64,000 nucleotides of DNA from NCBI GenBank assembly GCA_021018995.1, contig CM037585.1, positions 72,294,646 to 72,358,645 of the forward strand, given 5' to 3'. Positions 58,120 through 64,000 of this stretch are shown here, piece by piece (position 1 is the stretch's first letter; the number at the start of each line of letters is the position of its first letter). Under the pieces are notes generated by a model. That model was not told the origin of the DNA and ran no database searches. It worked only from the letters and a program-made list of their open reading frames with translations. The translations under genes and the position numbers were made by a program. The DNA comes from Chloranthus sessilifolius. Lineage: Eukaryota > Streptophyta > Magnoliopsida > Chloranthales > Chloranthaceae.

Positions 58120-59220
58120 TGTCTAATCATATGAGGCACTGACCACCTCATCTGACTGGTCACGGGTGCCCCTGCTTGAAGCAGGTTAGAGGTCTTTGGG
58201 CAAACCCATTGATCCTAAAGTTTATTTAGCACGACTACCTGAGAGGAGCGAATAGATGTCACAATACTTTTTGGGAGTATGTGCTATTTTTGATAATGTG
58301 CCCTGGATCAACATGATCTAAAGTACCCAACTTCAAATACCACTGAACAGATTCAGCCAAAATTGGGTGCCCACCGAAGGGGACACCTAATCTTGGTCTC
58401 TGCCGATAATGAACTTACAAATCATTTAACTATGCATAAACATGCACCCATTAGGGGCGATAAACAACAAAGGCGATGGAAGTCTCGACCATATCCCATC
58501 CGAGTACAATTTACGAGAATAAACGACCATCCTACAGATACCCATACGCATGGTGTATACTTTATAGGGATATCGTGTCAATACAGGTTTTAAGCCTGCA
58601 AAAATGAGAGAAATGAACCCTTCTGTATGCATGTTTACACATAGTTGATTGATATGTAGTTTCATTTTCAATAGGTTGGTCTCAACCAATGATTGAGTTT
58701 TTTCATAATGGAGTTACCCGGACCTCAAATCCTGTATGGCGCATGCCCGGACAGTGCAGACCAAGAGTCCACACCTCCGAAATAGCTCTCGATGAATCTC
58801 AAGTTAGATACTCACGATCCTATGAATCCACAAACAGAGAGCTCATTGCAAAGATTTAGCAGTGGAGTCAGCCCAATTGAAATATTGACCGTTTGATCGG
58901 GATTGGCGCCGTTGCTCCTACTTTGAAGTAGGATCCAAAAATCCAAGGTGAATCTTAGACTTAGGGCATTGACATAGCATAGCTGTGTTGCCGATAATAT
59001 ATTGACATTTTACCGCATCGGAACATGCATGTGCGTAGCTGTGCGTCCAATCACATGAGGCATAGACCGCCCCTTTTAACTGGTCGCGGGTGCCCCTACC
59101 TGAAGAAGGGTTCGAGGTCTTTGGGCGAACCCATTGATCTCAAAGTTGATTTAGCACGACTACCCGAGCGGAGCGAATAGATGTCGCAACGCTTTTTGGG
59201 AGTGCGTGTTGTCTTTTCAT
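58120..59220. repeat. Duplicated 180-bp block, copies about 930 bp apart
   Basis: Block 58120-58300 recurs at 59045-59220, sharing CATGAGGCA-type sequence, GGGTGCCCCT, GACTACCYGAG and GGAGCGAATAGATGTC. A third, weaker copy lies near 59855-59955 (GCACGGCTTCTCGGGCGAGC). The CG-rich words decay differently in each copy. Confidence 0.8.
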
Positions 59221-59224
59221 ATAT

Positions 59225-59835
59225 ATATATTTTTTATTTTATGTGGGAAGTTTTTGACCTTTTTTGTATTTATCATTTTAAGTGATTTTTAGATTTTGAG
59301 TTATCATTTTATGTGATTTTTTTAGATTTTAAGTTATCGTTTCATGTGATTCTATCACTTTATTACTTCTATTATTTTATGCAAATTATTTTTGGGATTT
59401 TTTTTTAACTCTTTTTTTTTTTTTTTATGGATTTTTTTAGATTTTAAGTTATCATTTTATGTGATTTTTTTGGTCTTTTAAGTTATCATTTCATGTGATT
59501 CTATCACTTTATTACTTCTATTATTTTATGCGAATTATTTTTGAGATTTTCTTTATCTTTTTTTTTTTGTGAATTTTTTAGATTTTAAGTTATCATTTTA
59601 TGTGATTTTTTGGTCTTTTAAAGCTATCATTTTATGAGATTTTTTGGTTTTTTCAAAGCTATCATTTTATCTGAATTTTTAGTTTTTCAAAAACTATCAT
59701 TTTATGTGAATTTTTGATTTTTCAAAAACTATCATTATATGTGAATTATTCTATCATTTCATGTGACTTATTTTATCATTTTTTGTGAATTATTTTTATC
59801 TTTTTATGTGAGATTTTTTTAATCATTTTTTAGAC
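59225..59835. repeat. T-rich minisatellite
   Basis: The core TTAAGTTATCATTTTATGTG and TTTTTAGATTTT alternates with T-runs at irregular 35-70 base periods, more than ten times. No gene is seen. Confidence 0.85.
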
Positions 59836-60038
59836 TTTTTCACGTTTTCCTGTGTAAGTCGGGATGCCTATTGATCTCGATCCATTTTATTCTAGCACGG
59901 CTTCTCGGGCGAGCCGAACGAGGGTCGACATACCATTTGGGAGCACGTGCAACTACGGGGAGTAACAAAATAAAGAGAGGGGGGGACCGGGTTATGCAGG
60001 TGACCCGTACCAGGCCAAAAACCCGACCCATAAGTGGC

Positions 60039-60109
60039 TGGCGCAACTATTAGTTGCGCCAAGCCAAAAGGGGACTCAAAATAGCCTGGCACAACTATTA
60101 GTTGCGCTA
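60039..60109. repeat. Two 23-bp palindromes of the TGGCGCAACTA type
   Basis: The positions are 60039-60061 (perfect apart from the central base) and 60087-60109 (two mismatches). They lie just upstream of the leader of the plant mobile domain pseudogene. Confidence 0.9.
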
Positions 60110-60140
60110 GGCATGGCTGGGTTTGAATTTAAAATGCCTG

Positions 60141-61470
60141 AGTTCGAGCATATTTTCGAAAATATTTTCTCCCCCTCTCTTTAAACCGAAAATTGGCCTT
60201 CCCTAGGGTTCCTTTATTCCGCCTCTAGGCGTGCCTCATTGCCGGAATTTACTTACGCCGATTGATCGCCACCTCGCGCTAGATCAAAGACTTCATTTCC
60301 TTCAAAAGGTAACCATTTAAACCCATGTTCCTTGATTTTTCTTACTTTTTCTTGCAAATATGATCATGATCTTGCATTCTTAGATGAATAATAGTTTATT
60401 TCCGTTGTAAGCATGCTTATTGATGATGTGTTAATGATTTTTTACGATTAATGCCCTATTTATGTGGTTTTATGGGTTTTATTAATGCATAATATATATA
60501 CATAATATTTTTTGTTTTTATTTGTGCCTATAGAAGGGGTTTAATTATTATTATTTTTTTATTTTTATTTTGCATATAAAGCAAGGATTTTTGGTTTTTA
60601 TTTTTTTGAAAACAAATTAGGAAAAGGGGATTTTTAGTTTCTTTTTTTTTGAAAATTAATTAAGAAAAATGATTTTTGGTTTCTATATATTTCCAAGGAA
60701 AAGGAGTTTATTTTTGGTTTTGTTGGTTTCGTTCTCTCTCTCTCTGTTATTTTATTTTATTTTATTTGGGAAACTAACTAAGAAACCGAATTATCATTAT
60801 TATTTATTCTTGTGTTGGTTTTTTATTTTACGGGAATAAAAGAAAGGGGTTTTTTTTTTGTTTTTTTGTTTGAGTTCTTTTTGTTTTTATTCACATAAAA
60901 GAAGGACTTCTTTTTTGGTTTTTGATTAGAAGTATAAAGGGAGGGTTTTTTTGTATTTTAGCTTTTGTTTTTTTCTAAACATAAAAAAGGATTTTTTTGG
61001 TTTTTTTTATTTATTTTAGAAGCATAAAGAAAGGATTTTTTTTTATTTTTAACTTTTATTTTTCTGAACATAATAAGGATTTTTTTGGTTTTTGATTTTA
61101 GGAGCATAAAGAAAGAATTTTTTTTTTTTAACTTTTGTTTTTCTAAACATAAAAGCATATTTTTTAGTTTTTTTTTTTTTTGATTTTAGAAGCATAAAGA
61201 ATGGATTTTTTTGTTTTTAACTTGCTTTATTTTCAAAGATAGGAAGGGGAAGTTTGTTTTATTTTTATTTATTTTTGAAGATAAAAAGGAAGGGAAGTTT
61301 TTATATTTTCATCCAATTAAAAGGGATTTTTTTTGTTTATGTATGTGTATATCTTTGTTTTTGAAAATAGTAAAAGGATGAGCATACTTATCTTCCCTTA
61401 GCCTGTAGCAAAAAGAAAAGGTTCTTTATCACTGATCTGCTTTGATGTGGTTGCTTACTTTTGCCCCAGA
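60141..61470 (+). other. Leader exon and likely intron upstream of the mobile-domain pseudogene
   Basis: A CTCCCCCTCTCTTT tract (60169-60182) and a C/T-rich leader end in TTCAAAAGGTAACC, a good splice donor near 60309. A T-rich stretch of about 1.16 kb then ends in TTACTTTTGCCCCAG at 61469, a good acceptor, directly before the ATG at 61471. Within it, GAAGCATAAAGAAAGG recurs at 60928, 61018, 61100 and 61188 as a tandem array of 82-90 bp units. The splice sites are inferred by eye. Confidence 0.5.
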
Positions 61471-62372
61471 ATGTCTGGTGATGAAGAGTACGTGCTTGAG
61501 GAGGGGCCCGATGTGGTCTATAGTCCGCGTGGGGAGCAATTCTTTGTGGTATAGCGCAAGGCGGGTCCCTGGTTTGAGATGCAGGGTGAGGCAGCCCGAG
61601 TTGGCCTTTTTCACCAGCAGTATATCCATATCCCCAACTTCGGCATAGCGGGCAAGGTAAGAGATAAGTTCAATTATTTCTCTTTTTTGTGCGGCTTTGC
61701 TTTATTTTCATGATCTGATGCATTTTTCTCTCTTGACGCAGGCTTTGCTCCATATCGTGTTCCACGGGGGCTGGCTGGACTTCCATGATTTCTACTGCTA
61801 CATTGCCCCTGTGGTGAAGTATTTGCTTGAGCAGGCAGGTTTCGAGGAGTTCTTGTCCTGCCTTCCCATGAGGGCTGACTCTACATCTTAAGAGCATTGA
61901 TAGAGAGGTTTCGCCCGGAGACCATGTCCTTCCACATGGCCTATACTGAGATGACCTTGACGCCCATGGATTGGGCAATGATTACCGACATCAGGGTAGG
62001 GGGCGTACCGATAGCCAGCCTTATGATGCCTAGCAGAGATGACATTGCTAGATTGATAGGGGATTATCCCCATCATAGCCAATTGCATGGTACTGAGGTC
62101 AAGATGACCTGACTATCTGGTTCTATTGGGCTGGCGAGTTGGTAGATCTGGGCCAGCCGGATTTGGAGCTTTATATTGAGCCCGCGCGGGCGATCGTCTT
62201 GGCCCGTATCACGCTTCTGCTCCTGTTGGGCAAAACCATCTTTACAAACGCCAGCGGAGGAGTTATGTTCTCTACTTAACCGGTTTTCATAGGCGTGGTC
62301 CTGAGTAGGAGATCTACGAACCTTCCAAAGCTCCTCGCGCCGGTGAAAGAAATCGAAGGGCGCTAACAAGGA
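61471..62372 (+). pseudogene. Plant mobile domain (MAIN-like) gene, decayed
   Basis: The ATG at 61471 opens MSGDEEYVLEEGPDVVYSPR, with a stop at 61552-61554. The first exon ends at 61656, and a GT-AG intron (61657-61741, 85 bp) keeps the codon phase. The next exon has GLDFHD-like GWLDFHDFYCYIAPVVKYLL. After a frameshift near 61885 comes the domain signature ALIERFRPETMSFHMAYTEM and LTPMDWAMITDIRVGGVPI, then in a third frame ARAIVLARITLLLLLGKTIF and TNASGG. The domain is shared by MAIN-type plant proteins and transposon-borne copies. Its frame breaks and repeat context favour the latter. It is antisense to the presumed LTR direction. Confidence 0.7.
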
Positions 62373-62905
62373 TTAGGCCTTGCTTCTGCATTTTGAACAT
62401 TTTAAACACTTTGGGATAATTTTTATTGGGATTTGAAAAATTTGTAACGAATAATTGTGGCTCTCTTTGGATAATTTCTGCTTGGACATGTTTAGTGCTT
62501 TTTCTTTGATCGCATGCTATGTTTCCTTTGCATTATCTGATTGCTTGTAGGATGGTTTTGATGACCGCTCGTAAAAATGGCCCTCGAGGTCACATGCCTT
62601 GGTGCGGGTTTCTCCTGCACAAAAAGTCAAATGATTTCAATGTTATGTGCCCTTTGATTTCTATATTTGTGAATGTTCTTTAAGGCATAAAACAGGTGAA
62701 CATGCTAACTGGCTAAGGGGGCCAGAAAAGGCTCACAAAAATCCCCTCAAAAGCTCAAAAAGTCATAAAAGAGGGCTAGATTGGCCTGGCGCAACTAGTA
62801 GTTGCGCCAGGCTAATCCTAGGGTGAAACTAGTTGCGCCAGGCTAATCCTAGGGTGAATTTACACTAGCGCAACTATTAGTTATGCCAGGTATAACCTGG
62901 GGGCA
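62373..62905 (+). other. Spacer with three palindrome copies
   Basis: No gene is seen. Palindromes of the TGGCGCAACTA type lie at 62787-62809 (perfect apart from the central base) and 62866-62888, with a half copy at 62826-62842. The repeated words GGCTAATCCTAGGGTGAA (62810 and 62841) show that a local duplication made the extra copies. Confidence 0.75.
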
Positions 62906-62987
62906 GTGGGCCCTTATATGCCCGAGATAGTCAATTTTTTCGTTCTTTTCTCTTTGACTTGGCTTTTTCAGCTAATTTTTCCTCTCC

Positions 62988-64000
62988 TTGCTTTCCCAAG
63001 GGTGGGTCCATCGACATACATTAAATTTTATACTCTTGAAATATCTTTGTACGTCTATGGACCTGCTTTCCAACCCTCCCTTACATGGAGGGTCCGGAAC
63101 CAATTTACCTCTTTCTTTGGGCTTGGGGCCCAATTTTCTAAAAAGTTGGCTTGAGAGCTTGAATGAGAGAGAGCATATTGATCTAGAGCGGCTTGGGCTA
63201 TCACGTCTTCCCTTCTTTCTTGAGGTTCCTCCACGGTGGGACTTACTTCATGCGGCAACCTCGTTTTGGGATACAAATGCCCATGTGTTCCGTTTTGGGA
63301 AGCGGGAGCTAACTCCCACTCTTGAGGAGTTATCCAATTTGTTCGGCTTGAAGCTCCATAGAGGACTCACAAGAGTCATGCTGAAGTCGGGTTACTCTAA
63401 ATCCGTTCACCTTACCCTAGGTTTGAAGAAATTTGAGTATGAGAAAAGTCTCATTGGGGGGCCCACAAGGTGCTCGATTAAATTCCTCAAAGAACTTTTA
63501 GTGAGGAAAGTCTTCAAAAATTGCCGATTAGGAATATCTTTACTGTGAAAGCCTTTGCTCTAAGTCTCATTTCGAAAGTCCTTTTCTTCACTGGGAGAGA
63601 TAGCTTCTCTCTGGCTCTCTGTGATGTTTTGACCGAGTTGGTAGAGGGCCGATCAGTGATGCACTTGGTCCTTGACGAACTATACCAATGCCTTGATGCA
63701 TTTGCTCTAGGCAAGGTGGAGAGCCTCAGGGGATGTCCTTTGCTGCTCCAGGTCTGGTTGGGTGAGCATCTCGCTATCTTGGGACCCGTGCAATGCTTTT
63801 ATATAGCTCGAGGTGAGGCGGCTAGATGCTTTCTGGGTAGGTGTCACTTGCTTCCTCAGGGCGATTTATCAACTTTAAAGCTTTGACTGACTGATGCAGA
63901 GCTGATATGGAGACTTCCTTGGTTGAATCAGACCTTCCCAGTAGTTCGTTCCAGAGGCCATGAGGGCATCACCCTCCTGGGATTGACTGACAGCACCTTC
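62988..64000 (+). pseudogene. DUF7745-type plant protein, decayed and cut by the window end
   Basis: The first frame (to 63548) contains SLNEREHIDLERLGLSRLPF, WDLLHAATSFWDTNAHVFRF and KRELTPTLEELSNLFGLKLH. A frameshift near 63520 leads to IFTVKAFALSLISKVLFFTG, then LRGCPLLLQVWLGEHLAILG (63725-63785). After a stop at 63884 come ELIWRLPWLNQTFPVV and EGITLLGLTDSTF at the window edge. These landmarks, in this order, fit the DUF7745 family of plant repeat-associated proteins, related in style to the plant mobile domain. The real start is not clear: the ORF limit at 62988 is not a convincing start, and one near 63160 would fit. Function is unknown. Confidence 0.65.

Larger units (their letters stand above)
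56125..60140 (-). mobile_element. Tat-like LTR block; far boundary unresolved
   Basis: The block starts TGTGCAACCGTGG against element F. It carries GAGTTGCCACCCGG (about 56183-56196) and AAAGGTGTTAGGCACCC (56338-56354), a layout I associate with Tat/Ogre-type LTRs. A TATAAATAG box on the minus strand (56863-56871) suggests the sense strand is minus and that 56125 is its 3' end. No target-site duplication or second LTR is seen. Small ORFs here (for example 57725-57907 and 58363-58593) match nothing. The extent to 60140 is a working limit, before the plus-strand gene leader. Confidence 0.5.

Noticed and set aside
58855-58885. Possible Tat-type primer site on the minus strand (GACTCCACTG core)
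   Set aside because: Only about ten bases match, no LTR end adjoins it, and it conflicts with the block boundary at 56125.

Overview
The window is a slice of plant nuclear repeat DNA, almost certainly from a flowering plant with a repeat-rich genome. The evidence is Ty3/gypsy retrotransposon remnants of the Athila, Tekay (chromovirus) and Tat types, a FAR1-type MULE, a CACTA transposon, a SINE, and plant-only domains (putative plant transposon protein, plant mobile domain, DUF7745). The sequence does not show the species. I found no intact cellular gene, tRNA, rRNA or CRISPR array. Nearly every coding region is broken by stops or frameshifts.

Layout. 1-4607 is the 5' end of an Athila-like element on the minus strand (gag, start of protease, primer site, LTR). 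4608-6495 is an LTR fragment. 6496-7577 holds a hairpin cluster and a 50-bp tandem array and looks like the left arm of a MULE. 7578-29714 is an Athila-like element E (gag and envelope-like ORF, no pol). E carries a stack of solo LTRs: C (12078-21801) contains B (14116-21162), which contains D (15143-18021). A fourth solo LTR, H (27489-29658), sits in E's 3' LTR. The MULE resumes at 29715 with a FAR1-type transposase pseudogene (30015-32336). Target-site duplications (TSDs) at each boundary support five nested levels.

From 32570 to 39598 is a CACTA element with the TSD gta. It contains a solo LTR (35217-37721) and a SINE (34292-34453). From 40051 to 52772 is a complete but decayed Tekay chromovirus: LTRs, initiator-Met tRNA primer site, gag, protease, RT, RNase H, integrase with chromodomain, and polypurine tract. 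Between the chromodomain and the 3' LTR it has an extra envelope-like ORF (48835-50209) with its own TATA box and nearby CTCGAGCG motifs. From 53237 to 56124 is the 3' end of a relative of E in inverted orientation. From 56125 to the window end is a Tat-like LTR block whose apparent sense strand is minus, carrying plus-strand plant mobile domain and DUF7745 pseudogenes.

The main unexplained pattern is that several unrelated repeat families here each carry their own array of short, spaced, imperfect palindromes: CGCTCGAGCG (Tekay type), the TCGACAGGTT family (LTRs A and B), AAATCGT/ACGATTT (E and F), and a 23-bp TGGCGCAACTA palindrome (Tat-like block). For families A/B and E/F the palindromes lie upstream of a TATA box, so they may be transcription control sites. 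I inferred TSDs and alignments by eye. Boundaries marked approximate were not resolved.
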